From NCBI RefSeq assembly GCF_001590785.1, contig NZ_LTAO01000001.1:372001-436000 (forward strand): DNA of 64,000 nucleotides. The letters run 5' to 3'. The notes beneath the pieces were generated by a model that was not told where the DNA came from, did no database searches, and worked only from the letters and a program-made list of their open reading frames with translations. The stretch comes from Alkalihalobacillus trypoxylicola (GTDB taxonomy: Bacteria; Bacillota; Bacilli; Bacillales; Bacillaceae_D). Positions 44,253-54,979 of the stretch are shown here, one piece after another. The first letter of the stretch is position 1, and every line of letters starts with the position of its first letter. The position numbers were made by a program, and so were the translations under genes.

Positions 44253-44906
44253 CTACTTCTGTCCATTCCGTATATTCGAAATCGCTTTTGCACGGTTAAC
44301 TTCATTATAGATAGCTGAACCTGCTACTAAAACATTTGCACCTGCCTCTACACATAAAGAAGCCGTTTCTGCATTTACTCCTCCATCCACTTCAATATCA
44401 ATCTGTAGATTCTTTTCATTTGCTAGTTTTTTGACCGCTTTAATCTTCGATAAAACAGAGGAAATAAAGGATTGACCTCCAAATCCTGGATTAACGGTCA
44501 TGAGCAAAACGAGATCGACATCCTCTATAATAGGCTCTATTGAACGAACGGGTGTAGCAGGATTAATTACAACTCCTGCCTTTATATTGTGTTGTTTAAT
44601 TAATGAAATGGTTCGATGTAAATGGGGACAAGCCTCTACATGAACAGAAATAATATCAGCACCAGCCTTTGCAAATTCAGGTATATATGAATCCGGTTTT
44701 TCAATCATTAAATGAACATCAAGAGTAAGATTCGTTAATGGTCTTATTGCTTGCACAACAAGAGGACCAATGGTGATATTTGGGACGAAGTGACCATCCA
44801 TTACATCGATATGAATATAGTCAGCTCCGCCTTCTTCTACATCTTTGATTTCATTCCCTAATTTTGAAAAATCTGCTGATAATATCGAAGGAGCAATTTT
44901 TATCAT
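44253..44906 (-). CDS. rpe: Ribulose-phosphate 3-epimerase
   Basis: Interconverts ribulose-5-P and xylulose-5-P. 217 residues from the ATG at 44906 (MIKIAPSILSADFSKLG). Metal and catalytic motifs: HIDVMDGHFVPN, DVHLMI, VNPGFGGQ, EVDGGVN. The ATG overlaps the rsgA stop (ATGA), with AAAGGAG 9 nt upstream. An upstream open frame to 45014 lies inside rsgA and is not coding. Confidence 0.97.
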   Translation of the reverse strand: MIKIAPSILSADFSKLGNEIKDVEEGGADYIHIDVMDGHFVPNITIGPLVVQAIRPLTNLTLDVHLMIEKPDSYIPEFAKAGADIISVHVEACPHLHRTISLIKQHNIKAGVVINPATPVRSIEPIIEDVDLVLLMTVNPGFGGQSFISSVLSKIKAVKKLANEKNLQIDIEVDGGVNAETASLCVEAGANVLVAGSAIYNEVNRAKAISNIRNGQK

Positions 44907-45796
44907 CGGTCGTATCTCCTTTTTTGATTGTTTATCTCTTCTAAGAACTGTAAATAATGCTCGTATCTTTCTTGATGTACTTTTCCTGTTTGTAATCCAT
45001 CTTTTACAGCACATTGAGGCTCAGAAGTATGAGAGCAACCTCTAAATTTACATTCATTACTTAATGCATGCATTTCAGGAAAACATTCGCTTAATTGCTC
45101 GGGTAACATTCCCGTAAAATCTAAAGAACTAAACCCCGGTGTGTCTGCAATTAACCCTTTTTCAATCGATATTAATTCAACATGCCTAGTCGTATGCTTT
45201 CCTCGACCAAGATGATTAGATATTTCATTCGTTTCAATTTTTAAGCTTGGCTGTAAAACATTTAGTAAAGAAGATTTACCGACTCCTGACTGTCCAGCTA
45301 CAACCGAAATACGGTCTCTTATAAATGGAACCATTTTCTCTACCGATTGTGCTTCGTTGGTTGTCGTTAGAATAACTTTATATCCAATATCCTCATAAAG
45401 CTTCTGATATTTCTCCATTTCGGTCAGCTGCTCATTTGTAAGTAAATCCACTTTACTAATAATAATAATCGTCTCTATTTGATTCCATTCAATTTGAACT
45501 AAAAAGCGATTCAATAAATTCGAGCTAAAATCTGGCTCTAATGCTGAAAACACTAACAACGCTTGGTCTACATTAGCAATGGGTGGTCGTACAAGCTCAT
45601 TTTTACGTTCATCCACTTCAAGAACATATCCATCTGTCTTATTTTCTGCTTCAAATAAAACAGTATCTCCAACGAGAGGTTTAATCCCTCTTTTACGAAA
45701 ATTACCTCGTCCTCGACATTGATATACTTCATGATCATTAGAATCTTGTACATAATAAAAGCCACTCAATGCTTTCATAATCTTACCCTTTGCCAT
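44903..45796 (-). CDS. rsgA: Ribosome small subunit-dependent GTPase RsgA
   Basis: Circularly permuted GTPase for late 30S assembly. 297 residues: OB fold (1-70), G domain with G4 IISKVDLL preceding G1 GQSGVGKSSLLN and G3 DTPGFSSLDF, then a zinc region with Cys/His in CKFRGCSHTSEPQCAV. Confidence 0.97.
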   Translation of the reverse strand: MAKGKIMKALSGFYYVQDSNDHEVYQCRGRGNFRKRGIKPLVGDTVLFEAENKTDGYVLEVDERKNELVRPPIANVDQALLVFSALEPDFSSNLLNRFLVQIEWNQIETIIIISKVDLLTNEQLTEMEKYQKLYEDIGYKVILTTTNEAQSVEKMVPFIRDRISVVAGQSGVGKSSLLNVLQPSLKIETNEISNHLGRGKHTTRHVELISIEKGLIADTPGFSSLDFTGMLPEQLSECFPEMHALSNECKFRGCSHTSEPQCAVKDGLQTGKVHQERYEHYLQFLEEINNQKRRYDR

Positions 45797-45816
45797 GTAA
45801 ACCCTCCATCATATTT

Positions 45817-47868
45817 TTACTGTGAACCAAATTGATAGGCTCCACTTAAGTTTTCATCTAGTTCTCCATTTACATACGTTTCAAAAGATCCAGGCTGTTC
45901 CTCACTAACTAATAGCTCTAGACGGTATTCCTTACTACTCGTAATTTTTTCCTCGATTAGAACTTCCTCTTGTCCATTCGTCGATACATCACGATAAACA
46001 ATCCGAATTTCTACTTCCCCTTCATAGTCATCGGGAATATTATATTGTAATCTCAAAGGATAGGTTTGGAGTTCCTCTTCTTCTCCTTGTGAAGGAGGCT
46101 CATCTTCAACAGGCTCCTCTATAATCGGTTCCGGCCCTAATGAAATGGTCACTCTAACCGTTTCTCCAGGGTATAGAGTTGTATAAGCATCAGGTGAATG
46201 GCGGATCACATACCCTTGCTCGACACTATTACTATGCTCCTCACTAAAATCAGCAACAAGCTCTACTTCTTCAAAATAATCTTCTACCTCACCTTTAGAC
46301 ATACCAATCAATTGATCTAAACGCACTCTCGAATCTACACTATACGTTAATGTAATCACTTTATCGTCGGCAGAAACCGTTTCTCCAGGCTCTGGACTTT
46401 GAGAAGTGACAATTCCAGCTGGAGTGTCCGTGGATTCCTGTGGATCCGGTATGACTTCAAATCCCATCTCAGTTAAAATCCTACGAGCACTTTCGTAGGT
46501 TCGATCAACATAATCATCAATGACTATTTCCTCTTCTCCTACATTAACAAATAAAGTGACTTCAGCATTTTCTTTAATCATAGATCCAGGCTGTGGAATT
46601 TGCCTAACGACTTCTTCATTCTCAGCATCTTCTACGGATGTTTCTTGTCTGATTACAACCAAGTTTCTACCTGTTAACTCTTCTTCAGCTGTTTCATACA
46701 ATTCCCCAACCAAATCAGGCACTTCTACTTCATCCACTTTAAATAGGTTTGGCATAAGAGCAAATGTCGTAATTCCTGCTGCTACAATCAGAAAAAGAAT
46801 AATCCCCAAAATAAGTAGCCATTTTTTCTTCTTTTTCTTTTTCGGTTTATGATTTTTATCATCAGCCTTAGAATCGTATAACTTGTCTAGCTTCTGATCC
46901 TTACCTGTATCATTTGTCTTCGGATTTACTTCTATCGTTTTATGTAAATCCTCTTCATGACTAATAGATGTAATAATAGGAATCGCTTTTGTCACTTCAT
47001 CATCTGATTCGTGAAATAGGTAAGGAGCTTCATTCAATCTTTCAGCATTCAAGCTCGTTTCTAAATCCTGCTGCATGCTATGGCTAGATTCATAGCGACG
47101 GAGGGGATCTTTGATCGTTGCTTTTTTTATAATGTTTTCTAGACTTTGTGGCACATTTGAATTAACCGCTTTTGCAGATGGCATATCATTTTGCAAATGT
47201 TTAATGGCTATCGATACAGCTGTATCACCTGAAAAAGGCAATAAGCCTGTAACCATTTCATATAGAACAATTCCTAACGAATAAATATCAGATTTGTAAG
47301 TAACATGTCCACCTCGAGCTTGTTCTGGTGATAAATAATGTACAGAGCCCATCACCGAGTTTGTATGAGTAATCGTAGCTGCTGACATCGCTCTCGCAAT
47401 CCCAAAATCTGCAACCTTTGCCACTCCATCCTCACGGATTAAAATATTATGGGGCTTAATGTCACGATGAACAATGTGATTGTCATGGGCGTGAGATATC
47501 GCACTTAATATTTGCTCCATAATTTCGACTGCTTGCTCATTTGGAAGAGGTCCAACATTTTGAATGAGCTCCTTTAATGTTTGCCCCTTTACATACTCCA
47601 TGACAATGTAATATGTATCTCCTTCTTCGCCAACATCATATATATTAACAATGTTTTCATGAGCCAGGCTCGTAGCAGCCTGTGCTTCTCTTCTAAATCT
47701 CTTGATAAATTGTTCATCGCTCGAAAATTGTGGCTGTAATACTTTGACGGCAACATAGCGGTCTAAAATGACATCGAGCGCTTGATAGACATTTGCCATA
47801 CCGCCTCCGCCAATAATTTCCTTCACTTCATAACGACCGTTTATTCTTTGTCCAATCATATCACTCAC
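45817..47868 (-). CDS. prkC: Serine/threonine protein kinase with PASTA repeats
   Basis: 683 residues. Hanks-type kinase (about 10-270: GGGGMANVYQA, Lys42, catalytic Asp136 in HRDIKPHN, DFGIARA), Lys-rich stretch, one membrane segment (about 345-370), three extracellular PASTA repeats (about 377-580) and an acidic linker followed by a C-terminal beta-rich domain. Senses muropeptides and lipid II in relatives and triggers germination. The ATG overlaps the prpC stop (ATGA). Confidence 0.96.
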   Translation of the reverse strand: MSDMIGQRINGRYEVKEIIGGGGMANVYQALDVILDRYVAVKVLQPQFSSDEQFIKRFRREAQAATSLAHENIVNIYDVGEEGDTYYIVMEYVKGQTLKELIQNVGPLPNEQAVEIMEQILSAISHAHDNHIVHRDIKPHNILIREDGVAKVADFGIARAMSAATITHTNSVMGSVHYLSPEQARGGHVTYKSDIYSLGIVLYEMVTGLLPFSGDTAVSIAIKHLQNDMPSAKAVNSNVPQSLENIIKKATIKDPLRRYESSHSMQQDLETSLNAERLNEAPYLFHESDDEVTKAIPIITSISHEEDLHKTIEVNPKTNDTGKDQKLDKLYDSKADDKNHKPKKKKKKKWLLILGIILFLIVAAGITTFALMPNLFKVDEVEVPDLVGELYETAEEELTGRNLVVIRQETSVEDAENEEVVRQIPQPGSMIKENAEVTLFVNVGEEEIVIDDYVDRTYESARRILTEMGFEVIPDPQESTDTPAGIVTSQSPEPGETVSADDKVITLTYSVDSRVRLDQLIGMSKGEVEDYFEEVELVADFSEEHSNSVEQGYVIRHSPDAYTTLYPGETVRVTISLGPEPIIEEPVEDEPPSQGEEEELQTYPLRLQYNIPDDYEGEVEIRIVYRDVSTNGQEEVLIEEKITSSKEYRLELLVSEEQPGSFETYVNGELDENLSGAYQFGSQ

Positions 47869-48623
47869 CGACTACTTTCTTCTTCCACTTTAGGATATAA
47901 CACGATCGCCACTGTAATATTATCTTCTCCTCCGCGCTCATTAGCGATCTCAATAAAGGAGTTTGCTGCTTCTTCAATCGACTCATTCACATCTAACAGC
48001 TCTCTCATTTCTTTTTGTTCCAACTTATTCGTCAGCCCGTCGGAGCATAGTAATAGAAGCTCTCCACCTTCTATTTGTAAAGATTGAATATCAATAGATA
48101 TTTCCCGCTCGGTCCCAAGAGCGCGTAAAATGACATTTTTGCGAGGATGATTTTCTGCTTCCTTTTCCGTAATTTGCCCTGTTCTTACAAGCTCATGAAC
48201 GAGCGTATGGTCTTCCGTTTTTTGAGAGAAGCCAAATTCATTCTGAACATAAATTCGACTGTCGCCGATGTGACCAAGCGTCATAAAGTCGTTCATGCAA
48301 ATAGCGGCAACAATCGTCGTCCCCATTCCTTGGCAATCTGAATGAGTGATAGAATGTTGATATAGCTTTTCATTTACAGAATAAACCTTTTCACGCAGCC
48401 AATTTTCTGCTTCCTTTACCGAAAGCAATTCCGTATTTTCCCGCCATGCTTCCTCAAAAAAGGCTCTTGTCATTTCACTGGCAACATCACCTGCTAAATG
48501 TCCTCCCATTCCATCAGCAACAATAGCAAGCGTTCCATGTTCATTTACAAAAATTCCACCATTATCCTCGTTATGCGTTCGGATCTGTCCAGTATCGGTC
48601 TTAAAAGTGTAGGCCAATTCCAT
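47865..48623 (-). CDS. prpC: PP2C-type protein phosphatase PrpC
   Basis: 252 residues. Metal-binding motifs VADGMGGHLAGDVAS, GHIGDSRIYV, LLCSDGLTNKL and GGEDNITVAIV. It removes phosphates placed by PrkC, with which it is translationally coupled. Confidence 0.97.
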   Translation of the reverse strand: MELAYTFKTDTGQIRTHNEDNGGIFVNEHGTLAIVADGMGGHLAGDVASEMTRAFFEEAWRENTELLSVKEAENWLREKVYSVNEKLYQHSITHSDCQGMGTTIVAAICMNDFMTLGHIGDSRIYVQNEFGFSQKTEDHTLVHELVRTGQITEKEAENHPRKNVILRALGTEREISIDIQSLQIEGGELLLLCSDGLTNKLEQKEMRELLDVNESIEEAANSFIEIANERGGEDNITVAIVLYPKVEEESSR

Positions 48624-48672
48624 CCGCTTTCACCTGTCCCTTTCTCTATCAAACTCTAAGCATAAGTTGATA

Positions 48673-50022
48673 TTAACGCTTTAATAAGCTAGCAATAAAG
48701 AACCCATCTGTTTGAAAATCTTGAGGAAGAATTAATAGCCTTCCTTTTTGGTTGCAAGCTGTTTGTTTAAGCTTTTCAGGCATTCTTTCTTCCAATGTTT
48801 CATCCCATGTAAAATCGGAATTCTTCTGTAAAAATGATTTCATTTGTAGCTCGTTTTCTTCCTGATCAATTGTACAGGTACTATAGACAAGCTGACCACC
48901 CTTTTTTAAAAGTGGAGCGACTTTATCCAAAATAGACGCTTGAATTTTTGACATTTCAACGATATCCTGCTCTTTTTTAGACCATTTAATATCTGGCTTT
49001 CTTTTCAGCACCCCGAAACCCGTACATGGGGCGTCCACTAAAATTTTGTCAAAGCTTTGTTCTTGATAGCTATTGATCAATTCTCTTACATCCATACTTA
49101 CAGCCTCCACAATGGATAGCTGGAGACGTCTGGACTGATTGCTAATGAGTCTAACTTTATGCTCATGTAAATCGATCGCTAATACTTTTCCTTTATTGTT
49201 CATTCTCTCAGCTAAATGAGTAGATTTTCCACCAGGAGCAGCACAAGCATCTAAGACATGATCATCCTCATTAGGTGATAATGCTCTAGCGACAAGCATC
49301 GAACTTTCATCCTGAGCAGTAAATAAACCATCTTTATAGGCGCTTGTTGAAAAGACCTGTCCTTCTTTAACGATTAATGCGTCAGGAGATAATTCTCCTT
49401 TAACCGTCAAAACTCCTTCTTTCTCTAATTGTTCCATTAATTGTTCTCGATTTGTTTTGATAGCATTGACCCGAATCGTAACATGCGGTGGCTTTAGACT
49501 TTCCTCCATAATTTGAATACTTTCGGAAACTCCAAACTGTTCAATCCACCTTCGCACAAGCCATTTAGGTGTACTGTATTGGATCGCTAATCGTTTGTTC
49601 TCATTTTTAATACTATCGAACGTTGGTACTCCTTGCCTTTGCACTGAACGCAAAACGCCGTTAACGAATGAGCCAATCCCTTCATGACCTTTCTTTCTCG
49701 CTATATCGACCGCTTCATGAATAACGGCTCGCTCCGGAATTTTATCTAAATATACCATTTGATAAAGAGACATTTGCAGCAATGTTTTGACCCATACTTC
49801 TATCGTTTCTAGGCCATCCTTAACAAATGGTGTAAGAAAATAATTTAAGCTCATTTTACGCTGAATAGTGCCATACACAAGCTCCGTTAATAAACCAATA
49901 TCCTTTTGATTTAATTGACTTTTATTAATGGTTTCATTTAATAATAAATTACTATACGCTTTCTCTTCTTCTACTTGTAACAATAAGTCAAGCGCCCATT
50001 CTCTTACTTTTTTTTGTGTCAT
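48673..50022 (-). CDS. rsmB: 16S rRNA (cytosine-967-C5)-methyltransferase
   Basis: 449 residues: N-terminal NusB-like RNA-binding domain (about 1-140) and SAM methyltransferase domain with DACAAPGGKSTH, VDAPCTGFGVLKRKPD (Pro-Cys) and YSTCTIDQEEN (nucleophile Cys). Only 49 bp separate it from prpC, leaving no room for rlmN, which lies there in B. subtilis. Confidence 0.96.
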   Translation of the reverse strand: MTQKKVREWALDLLLQVEEEKAYSNLLLNETINKSQLNQKDIGLLTELVYGTIQRKMSLNYFLTPFVKDGLETIEVWVKTLLQMSLYQMVYLDKIPERAVIHEAVDIARKKGHEGIGSFVNGVLRSVQRQGVPTFDSIKNENKRLAIQYSTPKWLVRRWIEQFGVSESIQIMEESLKPPHVTIRVNAIKTNREQLMEQLEKEGVLTVKGELSPDALIVKEGQVFSTSAYKDGLFTAQDESSMLVARALSPNEDDHVLDACAAPGGKSTHLAERMNNKGKVLAIDLHEHKVRLISNQSRRLQLSIVEAVSMDVRELINSYQEQSFDKILVDAPCTGFGVLKRKPDIKWSKKEQDIVEMSKIQASILDKVAPLLKKGGQLVYSTCTIDQEENELQMKSFLQKNSDFTWDETLEERMPEKLKQTACNQKGRLLILPQDFQTDGFFIASLLKR

Positions 50023-50028
50023 ACTTTA

Positions 50029-50961
50029 TCAATCTCCTAGCTTTTGGCCCACCATCAAATTTGCCCCTCTTATGAAGGATTCTGCATTCATTCTCTTCTT
50101 TCCTGCTGGTTGAATTTCAGTTAATTTCAATGAAACATCATTGCCTGTTGCAACAATGAAACCATCTTTTTCAATAGAGATAATTTCACCTGGTTCGCCT
50201 TTTTTTGTCAAAACGACTTTCTCAGACCACCATACTTTTAAAGGCTTTTGTTCTAATGTTGTAAAAGCCACAGGCCAAGGATTTAGTCCTCTTATTTGGT
50301 TATAGAGCGCTTCACCTGATCGGCTCCAATCTATTCTCTCCATGTCCCTAGAAATATTTTTAGCAAATGTAACCTTTTTTTCGTCCTGTTTTTCAGGCTC
50401 TATTTTTCCCTCTAATAATTGGGGTAAGGTGTCCATTAGAAGATCTCGACCAGCTAAACTTAATTTATCATGTACAGAACCAACCGAATCATTCTCTAAT
50501 ATCGGAACTTCAATTTGACTGAGCATATCACCTGCATCTAATTTTTCAACCATATACATAATCGTTACACCGGTTTTGGACTCACCATCAATGACCGCTT
50601 GATGAATCGGTGCTCCTCCTCGATATTGAGGAAGAAGAGAAGCATGAACATTAATGCATCCGTGCTTAGGATAATCAAGTAATGCTTTTGGTAATAGTTG
50701 ACCATAGGCAGCCGTAATAATTAAGTCTGGTTCGTACGAAAATAACTTTTCTAATTCGTTCATTTCACGAATTTTTTCTGGCTGCAAGGTTGGGATTCCT
50801 AGCTCGATTGCAGCTTTTTTTACAGGAGGGGGTGTCATTAATTTTTTTCTTCCTACTGGTCGATCGGGCTGTGTCACCACCGCAACTACCTCATAATGAT
50901 CGACTAATGTATGTAAAATAGGAACGGAGAAATCAGGCGTTCCCATAAATACGATTTTCAT
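50029..50961 (-). CDS. fmt: Methionyl-tRNA formyltransferase
   Basis: 310 residues from the ATG at 50961 ([16 protein letters not shown]). Formylates initiator Met-tRNA with 10-formyl-THF; catalytic motif [18 protein letters not shown]-terminal tRNA-binding domain. The GTG at 50970 is too close to AAAGG. It follows priA directly; the usual def gene between them is absent. Confidence 0.97.
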   Translation of the reverse strand: MKIVFMGTPDFSVPILHTLVDHYEVVAVVTQPDRPVGRKKLMTPPPVKKAAIELGIPTLQPEKIREMNELEKLFSYEPDLIITAAYGQLLPKALLDYPKHGCINVHASLLPQYRGGAPIHQAVIDGESKTGVTIMYMVEKLDAGDMLSQIEVPILENDSVGSVHDKLSLAGRDLLMDTLPQLLEGKIEPEKQDEKKVTFAKNISRDMERIDWSRSGEALYNQIRGLNPWPVAFTTLEQKPLKVWWSEKVVLTKKGEPGEIISIEKDGFIVATGNDVSLKLTEIQPAGKKRMNAESFIRGANLMVGQKLGD

Positions 50962-50981
50962 ATTGAACACGACCTTTCAAC

Positions 50982-53393
50982 CTACATAAATGTATAAGGG
51001 TTTAAATCTATTTGTACTTGAAGATGACCTGAGTTAATTCTATTCATAAAATGCTCTTGAATAGTATGTAGAACACTCATTAACTTTGGTTCATTTTTGT
51101 ATTTTATCAAACATTGATAGCGATATCTATCTTTTATCTTAGCAAGAGGAGATACGACAGGACCTAAAATGATGGTCGTAGATGAAAGCTCTCTTTTTAA
51201 AATATCAACGATTTTTTCTGAGGTTGAAATGACCTGAGTTAATTCAGAATGGGAAATATTGATGAGTACCATAAAATAATAGGGAGGATACCCCACTTGT
51301 TTTCTCTGACCCATTTCAATTTCAAAAAATTTCTCATAATCATGAGTTTGAACGAGTTCATTACTATAATGTTCCGGATTGTATGATTGAATCACCACTT
51401 GACCTGGAAGCTCATGTCTACCTGCTCTACCACTAACCTGTTCAAGAAGTTGAAACGTTCTTTCCGCCGAGCGAAAATCAGGAAGATGTAGCATCGAATC
51501 TGCTGATAATACGCCAACTAAAGTAATCGCAGGGAAATCTAGACCTTTCGCAATCATTTGAGTACCAAGTAAAATATCTGCTTCTTTCCTCTCAAACGCT
51601 TCTAATAGCTTTTGATGGGAGCCCTTTTTACTTGTTGTATCAACATCCATTCTTATCACTTTTGCCTCCGGCAATACTTTCGTTAGCTCTTCTTCTACCT
51701 TTTGGGTTCCAGAGCCAAAAAAACGAATATGCTCACTTCCACAGGAAGAGCAAGTGTTAGGCATGATATGCTCATTGCCACAATAATGACATTTTAATCG
51801 ATTTTGGTTACGATGGTAGGTTAATGAAACATCACAATGCTCACACATTTCGACATGACCACAATCTCGACACATCACAAAGGTAGAGTGACCTCTTCTA
51901 TTTAAAAATAAAACCATTTGTTCTTTTTTTTGAAGGCGAATTTTCATTTCTTCCATTAAGACTTGCGAAAACATCGAACGATTGCCATTCCTTAATTCTT
52001 CCCGCATATCGATCATTTCTACCTTTGGCAACGGTTGATTTTTAACACGTTCATTTAATTTTAGTAAAGTATAAACTCCTTTTTTGGCTCTTGCGTAAGA
52101 TTCTAAAGAAGGGGTGGCACTCCCTAAAATTACCGGACACTGATAGGTTTGGGCTCTATACTTCGCAACCTCACGAGCATGGTATTTAGGATGATCCTCT
52201 TGTTTATAGCTCGTTTCATGCTCTTCGTCGATGATAATAACACCAATATTGTTAAACGGGGCAAAAATCGCTGACCTCGCTCCTACGACAACCTTCACTT
52301 CCTGCCGTTCGATTTTTCTCCATTCATCATATTTCTCTCCTACTGACAACCCTGAATGTAGAACAGCTACCCATTCGCCAAAGCGACCTTTAAATCTCTG
52401 GACCATTTGTGGTGTAAGTGATATTTCAGGCACGAGCATAATCGCTTGTTTTCCCTTCTCAATCACTTCAGCTATAGCTTGTAAATAAATTTCTGTTTTC
52501 CCACTACCGGTCACACCGTGAAGTAAAAAGGTTTCATGCTTTGTTTGTTCAATAGCTTCAAGAATAGGAAGCAAGCTATTTCCCTGCATTTCCGTTAGCT
52601 TTAAAGGTTTCGATTGTTGTATCGTTAAACCTTTCATCGCCTCGCGATATACTTCCTCTTCTACCTCTATCAGTAACTTTTTATCCAATAAAGCATTCAA
52701 AGTCTGACGTCCAAATTTAAGCTTTGTCAAAATTTCCTCTTTTGAAATGGGAGCTTGTCTTTCCATTAAAGCAGTCAAAAGAAGCTGTTGTTTTTTAGCT
52801 CCTTTAGGAATCTGATTATTCATTCCCTCTAAACTATCAGAGGAAGGGTTGAGAGAAATCCATTTTTTCATTTTTTTATTTGCACGATTTTTTAATTGAT
52901 AACTCTCTTCTATTTTCCCTTCCAGAATAAGTGTTTGAAACTCAATTTTTTCTTGTTTCGTCAAGCCTTTTAAATGGTCTATGGTAAGAACAGAAGTATC
53001 TAGAAAGAGTGTTTGGATAAATATAGGCAGTGATTGAGGCTGATTCTTAAGAGTCCACTCTTTTTTTACTTTCGTTTTTAAGGCTGCGGGTAGCATAACT
53101 TGAAAGGCCGATATTTGGTAACATAACGTCTGTTCAGCTACCCATTTTCCAACATCTATTAGCTCTTCAGTCAAAACTGGTTCATGGTCTTGTAATTCAA
53201 GAATTGGCTTTAATTTGTTCAGCTCGCTATTAGATGTAATTTCCATAATAAATCCTTGAACCGTTCGTGGACCAAAGGGAACAATCACTCTCATACCTAC
53301 TTGAAGAAATGGATCCCATTCTTTTGGGACCAGATAATCAAACAATCGGTTTGTTTGGGCACTTGGTACATCGACAATTACTCTTGCAATCAT
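50982..53393 (-). CDS. priA: Primosomal protein N' (replication restart helicase)
   Basis: 803 residues. N-terminal 3'-end-binding domain (1-110), winged helix, helicase core with LLHGVTGSGKTEIYL and IIDEEHETSYKQ, and a zinc-binding insertion with eight Cys between CRDCGHVEMCEHC and CSSCGS. The ATG overlaps the coaBC stop (ATGA). Confidence 0.98.
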   Translation of the reverse strand: MIARVIVDVPSAQTNRLFDYLVPKEWDPFLQVGMRVIVPFGPRTVQGFIMEITSNSELNKLKPILELQDHEPVLTEELIDVGKWVAEQTLCYQISAFQVMLPAALKTKVKKEWTLKNQPQSLPIFIQTLFLDTSVLTIDHLKGLTKQEKIEFQTLILEGKIEESYQLKNRANKKMKKWISLNPSSDSLEGMNNQIPKGAKKQQLLLTALMERQAPISKEEILTKLKFGRQTLNALLDKKLLIEVEEEVYREAMKGLTIQQSKPLKLTEMQGNSLLPILEAIEQTKHETFLLHGVTGSGKTEIYLQAIAEVIEKGKQAIMLVPEISLTPQMVQRFKGRFGEWVAVLHSGLSVGEKYDEWRKIERQEVKVVVGARSAIFAPFNNIGVIIIDEEHETSYKQEDHPKYHAREVAKYRAQTYQCPVILGSATPSLESYARAKKGVYTLLKLNERVKNQPLPKVEMIDMREELRNGNRSMFSQVLMEEMKIRLQKKEQMVLFLNRRGHSTFVMCRDCGHVEMCEHCDVSLTYHRNQNRLKCHYCGNEHIMPNTCSSCGSEHIRFFGSGTQKVEEELTKVLPEAKVIRMDVDTTSKKGSHQKLLEAFERKEADILLGTQMIAKGLDFPAITLVGVLSADSMLHLPDFRSAERTFQLLEQVSGRAGRHELPGQVVIQSYNPEHYSNELVQTHDYEKFFEIEMGQRKQVGYPPYYFMVLINISHSELTQVISTSEKIVDILKRELSSTTIILGPVVSPLAKIKDRYRYQCLIKYKNEPKLMSVLHTIQEHFMNRINSGHLQVQIDLNPYTFM

Positions 53394-54613
53394 CTAGAAC
53401 CATTCCTTACGATATAATGAGAGATTTCATTTAATATTTCATATGCGATTTCTAATTTTGGTGCTTTTGAAACACGTTTTTGACGTTCATCTTTTGTTAA
53501 TATTAATACTTCGTTAGAATCACTATGAAAACCAGTTCCTTCTTGTCCGATTTGGTTGGCTACTATCATATCTAAATGCTTTTTCTCTAGCTTGCCCCTT
53601 GCATATTGTTCAACCTGATCCGTTTCAGCAGCAAAACCTACTAGGATTTGTCCTTCTTGTTTTTGATTGCCTAATGCTGCTAAAATATCTGTTGTTTTTT
53701 CCATTTCTATTGACCAGTTAGACATTTTCTTCTTCTGCTTTTGCTGTAATGTCTGAATAGGCTTATAATCTGCCACTGCAGCTGACTTAATAATAATATC
53801 TGAGTCTTGACTATGAGACTGCACGGCCTCTAGCATGTCTTGAGCTGAAGTTACCGAGATGAATGATACTCCTTTTGGTGGAGTTTGAGAGGAAGGCCCA
53901 GAAATTAACGTAACCTTTCCACCTAGACTGCGAGCAGCCTTTGCCAAAGCATATCCCATCTTTCCAGATGAATAATTCGTAAAATAACGTGCAGGGTCGA
54001 TTTGTTCTTGTGTAGGACCTGCCGTTATAAGAATGTTACGATTATAAATTTCGTTATGCTGAGCTAAGTTCCTTGCTGTTTCTTCTTCAAGGAATTCAAC
54101 GATATCCTCCGGTTCTGCTAAACGACCTTTGCCTACCCAGCCACAGGCTAGGAATCCTTCATCAGCATCGATAAAAATGACTCCATCCTCTTTTAATGTG
54201 GTCATATTTCGCTGCACAGCTTTATGATTATACATATTTACATTCATAGCAGGTGCTATATATACCGGAGCCTTTGTCGCTAATAGCGTAGTCGTAAGCA
54301 TATCATCAGCCAATCCATTAGCTAGCTTTGCTATTAAGTTAGCGGTTGCTGGAGCAATGATGATTTTATCAGCCCAATCCGCTAATTCAATATGAGCGAT
54401 TTCAGAAGCTTTAGGTTCAATAAAGGTGTCAGTATAAACCTCATGTCGTGACAAAGCTTGAAAAGTTAAAGGGGTTATAAACTCTGTCGCTGATTTCGTC
54501 ATAATGACCTTTACATTAGCTCCTGCTTGTATTAGCTTACTTGTTAACGCAGCTGCTTTATAGGCAGCAATCCCACCACACACACCAAGAACAATCTTTT
54601 GACCTTTTAACAA
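53390..54613 (-). CDS. coaBC: Bifunctional phosphopantothenoylcysteine decarboxylase/synthetase
   Basis: 407 residues. CoaC flavin domain (1-175: GVCGGIAAYKA, APAMNVNMY, ACGWVGKGRLAEP) then CoaB (about 185-405: ITAGPTQEQIDPARYFTNYSSGKMG, AAVADYKP). TTG at 54613 is chosen as start: GAGGTG lies 6 nt upstream and MLKGQKIVLG fits the family. A GTG at 54622 overlaps that site. Confidence 0.95.
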   Translation of the reverse strand: MLKGQKIVLGVCGGIAAYKAAALTSKLIQAGANVKVIMTKSATEFITPLTFQALSRHEVYTDTFIEPKASEIAHIELADWADKIIIAPATANLIAKLANGLADDMLTTTLLATKAPVYIAPAMNVNMYNHKAVQRNMTTLKEDGVIFIDADEGFLACGWVGKGRLAEPEDIVEFLEEETARNLAQHNEIYNRNILITAGPTQEQIDPARYFTNYSSGKMGYALAKAARSLGGKVTLISGPSSQTPPKGVSFISVTSAQDMLEAVQSHSQDSDIIIKSAAVADYKPIQTLQQKQKKKMSNWSIEMEKTTDILAALGNQKQEGQILVGFAAETDQVEQYARGKLEKKHLDMIVANQIGQEGTGFHSDSNEVLILTKDERQKRVSKAPKLEIAYEILNEISHYIVRNGSR

Positions 54614-54710
54614 CTCTCTCACCTCTTTTTTTCAAAATACCATAATTCATTTCTTATTAACATTCTAAACGCTTGGATCAATTTATACGGTATCTTTCAT
54701 ACAAAACTTA

Positions 54711-54748
54711 CGAAAGAAAGCAACCTATCTCATTCAAAATAGGTTGCT
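54711..54748 (-). terminator. Terminator after rpoZ
   Basis: Minus strand AGCAACCTAT-TTTGAATGAG-ATAGGTTGCT, followed by UUCUUUC. It separates rpoZ from coaBC. Confidence 0.85.
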
Positions 54749-54755
54749 TCGCATT

Positions 54756-54977
54756 TTATTCGTCTTCACTGATTAATTCATTACGCTCAAAACGTAGGTT
54801 TTCTTGAATAATTTCTTCTAGCGCTAATCCTACTGGTTTATAAGATTGCGGCTTATTCACAAGCGGACCTCTAGATACATTTTCTTTCATCTCTCTTGCA
54901 CGTTTAGAAGAAACCGTTACTAGTGTATATTTAGAATCTAATTTATCCATTAAGGAATCAATTGAAGGATATAACAT
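54756..54977 (-). CDS. rpoZ: RNA polymerase omega subunit
   Basis: 73 residues, [30 protein letters not shown], with [10 protein letters not shown]. Two bp after gmk, as in other Bacilli. Confidence 0.96.
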   Translation of the reverse strand: MLYPSIDSLMDKLDSKYTLVTVSSKRAREMKENVSRGPLVNKPQSYKPVGLALEEIIQENLRFERNELISEDE

Positions 54978-54979
54978 AT

